Positions 23,559-30,642 of a stretch of 35,702 nucleotides of DNA are shown one piece after another. Under the pieces are notes generated by a model. That model saw only the letters and a list, made by a program, of their open reading frames with translations. It searched no databases and was not told where the DNA came from. How positions within the stretch are numbered: position 1 is the first letter of the stretch; each line of letters starts with the position of its first letter. Both the position numbers and the translations under genes were made by a program. Origin of the DNA: CAZVKN01 sp964627035 (GTDB lineage Bacteria > Electryoneota > AABM5-125-24 > Hatepunaeales > Hatepunaeaceae); the NCBI GenBank assembly GCA_964627035.1, contig CAZVKN010000028.1, positions 1 to 35,702 on the forward strand, in the 5' to 3' direction.

Positions 23559-25265
23559 TTGCTTCTCAGCAGCGGTTGTATAGCAGTCGGTAGTGAAATC
23601 AGACAGGAAGTGTCGTTAGTGGAGGAAGAGAAGATGGCGCCATCCAGTCGTCGGGGGGATCGTGTCCGTAGGCGTGAATTCGATGCATCAGAACCGATTG
23701 TTCGTATCGGCTTAACTGAAGAGTACGACAGAATTGATTTTTCAGTCAGTGGTGAATTTGACATCACAGACTTGACAGGTTCTGTCATTATGGAGAAGGT
23801 GGAGAACCTACAGCGATGGCACGCTGTACCGGAAACTACCAAAGAAGCCCGTGCTGTTTACAGCATTCTTGTCACGGCGTTCGCTAAAAGAGATGGAGCG
23901 GACAAGCTTAGACGGTCACTTATCAAGAAAGACTACGCAGCACGAATAGTTGAAGTAGGCTCAGAGGTTTCAATAGACGGACGAGCGATCTCGAACAACG
24001 TCAAGTATCGTGTTTTGGTCGGCAGATGGAACCATGAACGGGATGCACGTAAATCTCTCGATGATTTTCGCGAGGAGTTCGTCCCGAGAGTTGTCAGGCA
24101 GGTTCTAAAACCTTCAACAGGGACACTTGATATCCAAAATGAGGATTTCACCTTAGCGAAGAGGCTGAACGACGGATTTCGGATTGTGCCCAAAAGTGAT
24201 GACTGTCAGATCACACTGTTCGATGTTCGCGAGGGAACCGGATTTCACTGGGAGCGGGAGGTAGATAGAGTTTATCCAGGTATTCTGGAGATCAGAGTTG
24301 ATCACCGCGGTCTGTTGATGGCGTTGACTGAACTACCGTTGGAAGAGTATCTGAAAGGGGTTGTACCTGCTGAAATGCCTGCATCTTATCCGTTTGAAAG
24401 TCTGAAAGCTCAGGCTATTGCAGCTCGCAGTGAGACTATTGCAAAAATTGGACTGAAGCACTTAAATGATCCGTTTGATCTCTGTGCGCACGTTCATTGT
24501 CAGGCATATTCAGGATGCTCCCACCGTGATGATAGAGCGTCTTCAGCGGTAGATGAAACACGCGGACAAGTACTTACATTGAAGTCCAAAGTAGTTGAAT
24601 CTTTGTACAGTGCATGTTGTGGCGGTCATCTTGAGGACAAGATCAACGTTTGGAATCCACCTGCATCACCTCACCTTGTCAGCCATTGGGATTCTCCCGA
24701 TAGTAAGGACTTCAAGGAGTATGATCTAAAACGTGAACAGGATGTCGAGAAGTGGGTGGAAGAATCGCCAAAAGTTTGGTGTAACATTAAGGGCAGAAAG
24801 GATGTGCCGAATATTCTCCTGTCTTCAGAGCGCAGTTTCAGATGGGAGGTAGAATACACACGGCGCGAACTGGAGAGCATTATCAACCGAAAATCCGGGG
24901 AGGACATCGGTGAACTGCTGGATATTATTCCACTTCTGCGAGGCGATTCCGGCAGGTTGATGGAGATTGAAATTCAAGCTACAAAGAAGAATCTTCGGGT
25001 ACAGCGTGAGCTAAATATTCGGAATGCTCTCTCGGAGAAGTACTTACGCTCAGCCTGCTTTTCAATCGAGACCGATGTAAATGAGGATGGTCGTCCGGTA
25101 ACATTTCGATTCAAAGGTGCAGGATGGGGGCACGGTGTTGGGATGTGCCAGGTCGGTGCCGGAGTTATGGCGCACGAAAAGCGTAAATGCAATGCCATCT
25201 TAAAACATTACTATCCCGGAACCTCGATAGAGCAGGTCTTTGGAGAGAAAAGCACCGAGAAGTAA
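23559..25265 (+). CDS. SPOR-SpoIID/LytB lipoprotein, peptidoglycan-acting; start codon unclear
   Basis: The first usable start is TTG 23559, giving 568 residues beginning LLSSGC, a lipobox tail. In the same frame upstream (about 23508-23558) the sequence encodes a basic then hydrophobic stretch, N-H-R-N-Y then ILSVFFICF, completing a lipoprotein signal peptide. No ATG, GTG or TTG exists there in any frame after the lysC stop, so AUA/AUC initiation or a lost start codon is implied. A SPOR-like domain (about 100-180) sits inside the N-terminal part of the SpoIID domain. The SpoIID core has LPLEEYLKGVVPAEMP with catalytic E272, the cysteines of LCAHVHCQAYSGC, and GWGHGVGMCQ. By family it is a lytic transglycosylase acting on denuded glycans, here probably lipid-anchored in the envelope. 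Confidence 0.85.
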   Translation: MLLSSGCIAVGSEIRQEVSLVEEEKMAPSSRRGDRVRRREFDASEPIVRIGLTEEYDRIDFSVSGEFDITDLTGSVIMEKVENLQRWHAVPETTKEARAVYSILVTAFAKRDGADKLRRSLIKKDYAARIVEVGSEVSIDGRAISNNVKYRVLVGRWNHERDARKSLDDFREEFVPRVVRQVLKPSTGTLDIQNEDFTLAKRLNDGFRIVPKSDDCQITLFDVREGTGFHWEREVDRVYPGILEIRVDHRGLLMALTELPLEEYLKGVVPAEMPASYPFESLKAQAIAARSETIAKIGLKHLNDPFDLCAHVHCQAYSGCSHRDDRASSAVDETRGQVLTLKSKVVESLYSACCGGHLEDKINVWNPPASPHLVSHWDSPDSKDFKEYDLKREQDVEKWVEESPKVWCNIKGRKDVPNILLSSERSFRWEVEYTRRELESIINRKSGEDIGELLDIIPLLRGDSGRLMEIEIQATKKNLRVQRELNIRNALSEKYLRSACFSIETDVNEDGRPVTFRFKGAGWGHGVGMCQVGAGVMAHEKRKCNAILKHYYPGTSIEQVFGEKSTEK

Positions 25266-25296
25266 TCTGACAGCAATATCGGGAGATTGATCCAAT

Positions 25297-25340
25297 CATT
25301 CTGAACGATGGAAGAGGATGCAAACCTGTCGTTCAGAATG
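25297..25340. repeat. palindrome CATTCTGAACGA, directly upstream of rsmI
   Basis: A perfect 12-bp stem (25297-25308 with 25329-25340) encloses a 20-base loop. It shares its arms with the 10571-10639 repeat. It ends eight bases before the ribosome binding site of rsmI. Confidence 0.75.
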
Positions 25341-25360
25341 CTATTTTGGGTGGAGATAAG

Positions 25361-26095
25361 TTGGACAACGAGGAAGGCACTTTATACATCATTCCAACCC
25401 CAATCGGGAATATGTGGGATACAACTTATCGGGCAATTGATATTCTGTCCAAAGTTGAAGCGCTTGCCTGTGAAGATACGCGCCGAACTATCCGTATTTT
25501 CGACCATTACAAGATACACAGACCGAAAACAATATTTTCATGCCACGAACATAATGAACAGACTGCTCTGAAACGGATATGGGGTTTGTTGAGAAGCGGG
25601 GTGGATGTAGCATTGGTATCAGAAGCAGGTGTACCGGGAATCAGCGATCCGGGGTATAGAACAGTAAATCATGTGTTGGATAATTCCGGCAAAGTTACTG
25701 TTTTACCCGGTGCTAGTGCAGTGCAGACAGCTTTGATCAGTTCCGGACTGCCTTCTTCATCCTATACTTTCAAGGGATTTCCACCTCGTAAGGCTGGACG
25801 CCTTCGGAAATTCCTTGAAATGGAGAGAGAATCCATTCACACTCTAATCTTTTTTGAATCACCTTTCCGACTTAAAAAGTTTCTTCCGGTTGCATTTGAT
25901 GTTCTGGGTGACAGACGGGCAACTGTCTGTATTGAACTGACAAAAATGTATGAATCTGTCCATCGTGGCAGACTTAGTTCTCTTGCAGAGAGGTTTGCTG
26001 ATCAGAAAGTAAAAGGAGAGATTACAGTTGTAATTGAAGGATTCAGTGAGAAACAACTTGAAATTAACAAGATAACTCAATTGAATCGGAAATAA
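25361..26095 (+). CDS. rsmI: 16S rRNA (cytidine1402-2'-O)-methyltransferase
   Basis: This SAM-dependent enzyme of the tetrapyrrole methylase fold methylates C1402 in the ribosomal P-site. Motifs are PTPIGN (12-17), CEDTR (37-41), GVPGISDPG (90-98), LPGASA (115-120) and GFPPRK (139-144). I start at TTG 25361 because GGGTGGAG (25348-25355) lies five bases upstream. Starting at TTG 25346 would bury that site. The length from here is 244 residues, a little short of E. coli RsmI (286) because the C-terminal extension is brief. rlmB follows 14 bases later. Confidence 0.9.
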   Translation: MDNEEGTLYIIPTPIGNMWDTTYRAIDILSKVEALACEDTRRTIRIFDHYKIHRPKTIFSCHEHNEQTALKRIWGLLRSGVDVALVSEAGVPGISDPGYRTVNHVLDNSGKVTVLPGASAVQTALISSGLPSSSYTFKGFPPRKAGRLRKFLEMERESIHTLIFFESPFRLKKFLPVAFDVLGDRRATVCIELTKMYESVHRGRLSSLAERFADQKVKGEITVVIEGFSEKQLEINKITQLNRK

Positions 26096-26109
26096 TGATA
26101 GATTGAATA

Positions 26110-26868
26110 ATGGGAAACAGATATAAAAAGCCTGAAAGCAACCTTGTTTACGGTCGTCGTGCCGTGTTGGAGTTGCTCGAGTCAGACTGTAAAATCATTG
26201 AGTTGCATCTTGCATCATCCGACACGACCGGTGAACCGATCGGAACCATCATCCGCCTATCCGACAAGCATGGCATTGATGTAAAAAAAACTGATAGGCA
26301 AAGATTGGACAGCCTCACATCAAACGGCAATCACCAAGGAGTTGCCGCATACTACCGTTCGACCAATAAGCTGTCGGTTAATGAGCTTATCCATCGGTAC
26401 GGTGAGAAAAAAGATGCTCTGATTATTTTGCTTGATGGTGTGCAGGATCCGCAGAATTTTGGTGCAATCATCCGGTCTTCTGAAGTTCTCGGTGCCGGTG
26501 GAATAGTTTATCGTCACAGGCGCGCAGCAGGTATTACTCCTGTTGTAATAAAAGCTTCTGCAGGGGCAGCTCTCAGGTTTCCACTCTCAATGACTGAAAA
26601 TATCAATCAAGCAGTACAATTGTTGAAACAGAACGGTTTCTGGATTTTTGGTTTGGACTCCAACGGCGACAGCGATCTCTACAAAACCAAACTCACCGGA
26701 AAAATCGGATTGATCTTTGGAAGCGAAGGAAAAGGAATCTCCACACTAACCAAGAAACGGTGCGATGCTCTAATTCACATTCCACAATTGGGAAAGATCG
26801 GATCACTAAACGTATCCGTCAGCGCAGGGATAGCTTTAGGTGAGTGGTTGAGACAGCGTGGTTTGTGA
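26110..26868 (+). CDS. rlmB: 23S rRNA (guanosine2251-2'-O)-methyltransferase, TrmH/SpoU family
   Basis: This 252-residue SPOUT methyltransferase of the RlmB group has an N-terminal substrate-binding domain (LVYGRRAVLELL, 12-23) and the knotted catalytic domain with DPQNFGAIIRS (113-123), GSEGKG (204-209) and SLNVSVSAG (232-240). RlmB methylates G2251 in the ribosomal P-loop. Pairing with rsmI suggests a small ribosome-modification unit. The tRNA methylase TrmH is the alternative but lacks this N-terminal domain. Confidence 0.9.
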   Translation: MGNRYKKPESNLVYGRRAVLELLESDCKIIELHLASSDTTGEPIGTIIRLSDKHGIDVKKTDRQRLDSLTSNGNHQGVAAYYRSTNKLSVNELIHRYGEKKDALIILLDGVQDPQNFGAIIRSSEVLGAGGIVYRHRRAAGITPVVIKASAGAALRFPLSMTENINQAVQLLKQNGFWIFGLDSNGDSDLYKTKLTGKIGLIFGSEGKGISTLTKKRCDALIHIPQLGKIGSLNVSVSAGIALGEWLRQRGL

Positions 26869-26950
26869 ACGGTGATTTTCCGTATCAGCCTGTGCTGACA
26901 CACAGCTTATGAAATATCAACTGTATGGCGGTCAGAGAATACGCAAAACC

Positions 26951-27021
26951 GTCATTCCGGTGAAAAACAGAATCCGGTAAGTTATTGTTAAAACTGGATT
27001 CTGGATCGAGTCTAGAATGAC
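26951..27021. repeat. interrupted palindrome of the GTCATTC family
   Basis: GTCATTC (26951-26957) pairs with GAATGAC (27015-27021), and CAGAATCC (26968-26975) with GGATTCTG (26996-27003). It lies in the 283-base stretch between rlmB and the dnaX promoter, which also has a small TCAGC-CTGT-GCTGA hairpin (26885-26898) and no gene I believe in. Confidence 0.75.
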
Positions 27022-27151
27022 AATAGAAGCACATTTTCCTTTCCAGAGCAAACTGCTACACAGGAATGACTGATAAGTATTTGCGCAATCGTGGATTAAT
27101 CCTCTGAATTTTAATTCCGGTTGATCGCATCCATTTAGTTCCTGCCATATT

Positions 27152-27180
27152 TTGACATCACTCACACAAATCGCTATATT
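27152..27180 (+). promoter_or_regulatory. sigma-70 promoter of the dnaX operon
   Basis: TTGACA (27152-27157) and TATATT (27175-27180) are 17 bases apart, the same boxes and spacing as the dapA promoter. The predicted RNA start near 27187 lies before the ATG at 27218, which rules out longer in-frame starts for dnaX. Confidence 0.8.
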
Positions 27181-27217
27181 AAATGATATTTATTTTCTCA
27201 TTATCAGAAGTTGCCCA

Positions 27218-28537
27218 ATGTCCTATATAGTCCTTGCACGCAGGTATCGCCCACAGCAGTTTTCAGATTTGATCGGGCAGTCTCATGTTGTCCGAACATT
27301 GCTGAACGGCATTAAGCAGGATCGGTTAGCTCATGCCTATCTGTTCAGTGGAGTTAGAGGAGTCGGTAAAACCACTACAGCTCGCCTCTTGGCACATGCC
27401 ATCAACTGCCACAACCTGAAAGATGGAGAACCTTGCGGCGAGTGTGGTCCCTGCAGCTCGATCACCGATGGAAACTTTATTGACGTCATTGAGATTGATG
27501 CTGCATCTAATCGAGGAATTGATGACATTCGTCAATTGCGAGATTCGGTACGGTATGCCCCTATCGAAGGCAAAGCCAAAGTTTACATCATTGACGAAGT
27601 TCACATGCTCACAACTGAGGCTTTCAATGCGCTGTTAAAGACCTTGGAAGAGCCACCGGCACATGCATTCTTTTGTCTTGCTACCACTGACCCACAGAAG
27701 GTGCCGTTAACGATACTTTCAAGATGTCAACGATTCGATTTTCGCAGAGTTCCGGTTCCGATGATAAGAGACCATCTCATAAATATCTGTAGCAGCGAGG
27801 GAATCGAGATTGAAGATGGTGCTCTTGACATTGTTGCCCGGCGCGCAGACGGTAGTGTCAGAGACGGTTTAAGCCTTATGGATCAGGTAATTGCCTTCAC
27901 CAGCGGTAAGATTACTCGACAGGATGCGGTGGATGTAGCGGGTGAAATCAGGCTTGACCTCTATTTCCGGGCATGCGACATGGTTAAGAACAGGGACCCG
28001 AAGGAGGCATTTCTACTTGACGAGGAGTTAGCCGGTTCCGGAACAGATCTGCAGGATTTTCTGATTGGATTGCAAAACCATCTTGTGCAGATCCTTCAGG
28101 TCAAATCAATGAAAATTAATAATGTAGATCTCCCTGTGGAGTCAAAAGGCCAATTTCAGGAAGCTGCTGGATCATTCAGCGATCCGGACATCGTGCGGTT
28201 GATGCAGTTGTGCGCTGCTGCTGAGAGGGACATCAGACGCAACTTTAATCCCAGACTGCGGCTTCAATTGCTGTTGCTTAAGTTCTCATCATTTGAACGA
28301 AGCGTTACAATTTCGGACATTATAGAGAGACTTCAATCAGACAGCGAAGATACGACATCATCATTGTCTTCCCCTTCGCGCAGCGGAGGGGGAGGTACAG
28401 ACAAACAAAAGAAGAACAATAAGAATAATGAACCGGTAAATCAGCCTGAGCAGTCCGCAGACAGTCAGACTGATAAATCCGATGATCCTGCTATCAGGTT
28501 GCTGCAGGACAAACTTGGTGCGAGAATAATAGAATAA
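27218..28537 (+). CDS. dnaX: DNA polymerase III subunit gamma/tau
   Basis: This clamp-loader ATPase opens with MSYIVLARRYRPQQF. It has Walker A GVRGVGKT (45-52), the zinc cysteines C64, C73, C76 and C79, DEVH (126-129) and the sensor SRC (168-170). The protein is only 439 residues. After domain III comes a short hydrophilic linker rich in Lys, Asn, Gln and Ser, then a C-terminal LLQDKLGARIIE that resembles the usual end of DnaX. The large tau-specific part that contacts the polymerase and helicase in E. coli is thus absent or minimal. I see no slippery A-run for frameshifting. Confidence 0.95.
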   Translation: MSYIVLARRYRPQQFSDLIGQSHVVRTLLNGIKQDRLAHAYLFSGVRGVGKTTTARLLAHAINCHNLKDGEPCGECGPCSSITDGNFIDVIEIDAASNRGIDDIRQLRDSVRYAPIEGKAKVYIIDEVHMLTTEAFNALLKTLEEPPAHAFFCLATTDPQKVPLTILSRCQRFDFRRVPVPMIRDHLINICSSEGIEIEDGALDIVARRADGSVRDGLSLMDQVIAFTSGKITRQDAVDVAGEIRLDLYFRACDMVKNRDPKEAFLLDEELAGSGTDLQDFLIGLQNHLVQILQVKSMKINNVDLPVESKGQFQEAAGSFSDPDIVRLMQLCAAAERDIRRNFNPRLRLQLLLLKFSSFERSVTISDIIERLQSDSEDTTSSLSSPSRSGGGGTDKQKKNNKNNEPVNQPEQSADSQTDKSDDPAIRLLQDKLGARIIE

Positions 28538-28552
28538 CATCAGGAAAGAAGA

Positions 28553-28918
28553 ATGAAAGGACCTCGACCACTGAAAGGTGGCAAGAAAATGGACAAAATG
28601 CTCAAGCAAGTCCAGAAAATGCAGACTGACATGGCGGAGGCGCAGGAAGAGATTTCCAAAATCAGTGCTGAAGGATCTGCCGGTGACGGGGCGATCAAAG
28701 TAACTGTTAACGGTTCAAATGAATTGCTTAGTGTAAAACTTGACCCTGAAGTAGTTGATCCTGAGGACGTTGATATTCTTGAGGATCTGATTGTGGTAGC
28801 GGTCAACTCCGCTCTTGCTGAGGTCAGCAAGCTATCTGAGGAAAGGATGTCTCAGGTTACCGGAGGTCTCGGCGGGATGATGGGTGGAATGCCCGGAATG
28901 CCCGGAATGCCGTTTTAA
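28553..28918 (+). CDS. ybaB: nucleoid-associated protein, YbaB/EbfC family
   Basis: This 121-residue DNA-binding dimer protein has the coiled-coil N-terminus MLKQVQKMQTDMAEAQEEI and the conserved VTVNGSNELLSVKLDPEVV core. The tail is a Gly-Met-Pro repeat (GGMPGMPGMPF), common in the family. It follows dnaX by 15 bases, the usual order, but the recR that normally comes next is missing. A second in-frame ATG at 28589 could be the true start, since family similarity begins there. The first ATG has AAAGAAG in front. Confidence 0.92.
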   Translation: MKGPRPLKGGKKMDKMLKQVQKMQTDMAEAQEEISKISAEGSAGDGAIKVTVNGSNELLSVKLDPEVVDPEDVDILEDLIVVAVNSALAEVSKLSEERMSQVTGGLGGMMGGMPGMPGMPF

Positions 28919-28924
28919 GCTGTG

Positions 28925-29896
28925 ATGAGAATCGGATTGGCCGGGGTGGGTCATCTCGGAAAACATCACCTGAGACATTTGTCAGAAATGGATGGGGTTC
29001 TACTTTCCGGTGTGTGGGACAGTGATCTTGCTGTCCGGAGTCAGGTTCACAGTCAGCATGGAGTACCTGTTACCGACAGTTTTTCGGAATTAGTTGAAAT
29101 TTCGGACGCTATTGACATTGTTACTCCGACTTCTACGCATTATGAGCTTGCGATGGAAGCTGTCCATGCTGAGCGTCCTCTGTTCATTGAGAAACCTATA
29201 TGTGCTACATATAGACAAGGAGCTGAGCTGGTTGAACTTGCTGATAAAAAAAATGTGCTGATACAAGTAGGCCACATTGAACGATTCAATCAAGCTTTTC
29301 GGGCGTTAGGAGATACTGCTGTAAATTCACAGTTCATTGAAGCTCACCGTTTGGCGCAATGGGTCGGACGGGGTGTGGATGTTGCGGTGGTGTATGATCT
29401 GATGATTCACGATATTGATTTAATATTGTCATTGGCGAGGTCTGAACCGGAACATATCCACGCAAACGGTGTCGGTGTGGTAACTGATTCTGTTGATATT
29501 GCCAATGCAAGAATCCAGTTTGAATCTGGACTCGTCGCCAATATAACCGCCAGCCGTATATCATTGAAACAGATGCGTAAGATCAGGATATTCGGCAAAC
29601 ACGAGTATATTGCCCTTGATTTTGGCAAAGGAACCTGTGAATATGTCGGTGCAACTCAAGCCGATCAGCCTGTTCCTAATGGAGCTATGCCACTCGGAAA
29701 ACTTGGTGAAGGTGAGCGTCAACAACATTTATTCAGACAATTTCTAACTGCCGATAAAGGTGATGCGATGAAATTGGAATTGGAAGCGTTTCGTGATTCG
29801 GTTGTGAACGGAACAACTCCTCCGGTTAGCGGATTGGATGGATTGAAGGCTTTGAAGCTCGCTGAACAAATTGTTGAAGCTACAGAGAGTAGTTAA
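28925..29896 (+). CDS. Gfo/Idh/MocA family oxidoreductase, GnnA-like
   Basis: This is a 323-residue NAD(P)-dependent sugar-type dehydrogenase. The Rossmann motif GVGHLG lies at 7-12, the catalytic EKP at 89-91, GHIERFN at 116-122 and YDLMIHDID at 157-165. The EKP and GHIERFN pattern resembles UDP-GlcNAc 3-dehydrogenase (GnnA), which helps make amide-linked lipid A, and that would suit an outer-membrane bearer. No gnnB aminotransferase or lpx gene is in the window, so the substrate is inferred only. GTG 28922 is an alternative start one codon earlier. The downstream gene begins on its last stop base (TAATG). Confidence 0.85.
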   Translation: MRIGLAGVGHLGKHHLRHLSEMDGVLLSGVWDSDLAVRSQVHSQHGVPVTDSFSELVEISDAIDIVTPTSTHYELAMEAVHAERPLFIEKPICATYRQGAELVELADKKNVLIQVGHIERFNQAFRALGDTAVNSQFIEAHRLAQWVGRGVDVAVVYDLMIHDIDLILSLARSEPEHIHANGVGVVTDSVDIANARIQFESGLVANITASRISLKQMRKIRIFGKHEYIALDFGKGTCEYVGATQADQPVPNGAMPLGKLGEGERQQHLFRQFLTADKGDAMKLELEAFRDSVVNGTTPPVSGLDGLKALKLAEQIVEATESS

Positions 29897-30468
29897 TGAA
29901 CATACGTGATGCAGTTTTTAGAGGACGGAGTTATACACCGATTCCATTTATCATTATTGCATTGATTTGGGCGGAATACGACCTCAAATGGGTTATAATC
30001 GGAGTATTACACGCTCTCGTAGGTGAATGGTTACGGATCAAGTCTCATCGATATATCGGAGGCGCTACTCGCACTCGCGATGTTGGTGCGCCGGAATTAG
30101 TTACAGCAGGACCCTACGGTCGTTCTCGCAATCCGCTTTATCTTGGCAATATGATGATTTACGCAGGATTTTCCATTGCTTCAGGCGCGTTTATGCCGTA
30201 CCTGCCGATAGCGGTCGGAATATTCTTCGCATTCCAATATGGGATGATTATTTCACTGGAAGAGCAAACTTTGATTGAACTGTTCGGCAATCCATACGAA
30301 GAGTATTGCAGGAGAGTTCCTCGTTTGTTGCCGAATCCATTTAAATTAAATCGTAATAGTATGCCACCCAATAAGAGTATTTCCGATGCGCTTAAATTGG
30401 AACAACGGACTTTACAAGGGTTTGTTACGGTATGGGTGCTGTTGACCATTAGGTTGATTTGGCTCTAA
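29896..30468 (+). CDS. isoprenylcysteine methyltransferase-like membrane protein
   Basis: This 190-residue integral membrane protein of the ICMT/PEMT family has about four hydrophobic segments. The SAM-binding core reads GPYGRSRNPLYLG (72-84), with EEQTLIELFGNPYEEYC (122-138) and RRVPRLLP (139-146), the standard family landmarks. Bacterial members methylate unknown small lipids or proteins. It is coupled to the preceding oxidoreductase by a one-base overlap. The C-terminal 45 residues extend past the usual end with one more hydrophobic stretch. Confidence 0.85.
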   Translation: MNIRDAVFRGRSYTPIPFIIIALIWAEYDLKWVIIGVLHALVGEWLRIKSHRYIGGATRTRDVGAPELVTAGPYGRSRNPLYLGNMMIYAGFSIASGAFMPYLPIAVGIFFAFQYGMIISLEEQTLIELFGNPYEEYCRRVPRLLPNPFKLNRNSMPPNKSISDALKLEQRTLQGFVTVWVLLTIRLIWL

Positions 30469-30485
30469 GTTGCTTCATTTCTCTC

Positions 30486-30613
30486 TAACAAGGATATACA
30501 TGATATTCAGTATAAGAGAACCATTTATAGTCGTGGTTGAGACAACCACGACTACAAAACCATTATTAATGTAGCAATACTGAAAATTCTGTCTATCCTG
30601 AGTATCCCTGTTA
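30486..30613. repeat. nested repeat: TAACAAGGATA arms around a family T hairpin
   Basis: TAACAAGGATA (30486-30496) pairs with TATCCCTGTTA (30603-30613) with one mismatch, and TTCAGTAT (30506-30513) with ATACTGAA (30577-30584). Inside lies the right half of family T as a 12-bp stem, TAGTCGTGGTTG-AGA-CAACCACGACTA (30528-30554). Confidence 0.75.
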
Positions 30614-30642
30614 CAAATTCTTTTCAATAACAAGACTAACCC

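Noticed and set aside
26932..27165. Reverse-strand 77-residue open frame
   Set aside because: It runs through the 26951-27021 palindrome and the dnaX promoter and has no protein-like features or ribosome binding site.
27152..27217. Longer start for dnaX at 27152
   Set aside because: The region is occupied by a consensus promoter, and MSYIVLARRYRP at 27218 is the family N-terminus.
28390..28440. Programmed frameshift site in dnaX
   Set aside because: The A-rich linker has no A-AAA-AAG slippery heptamer in the right frame and no stem-loop after it that I can see.
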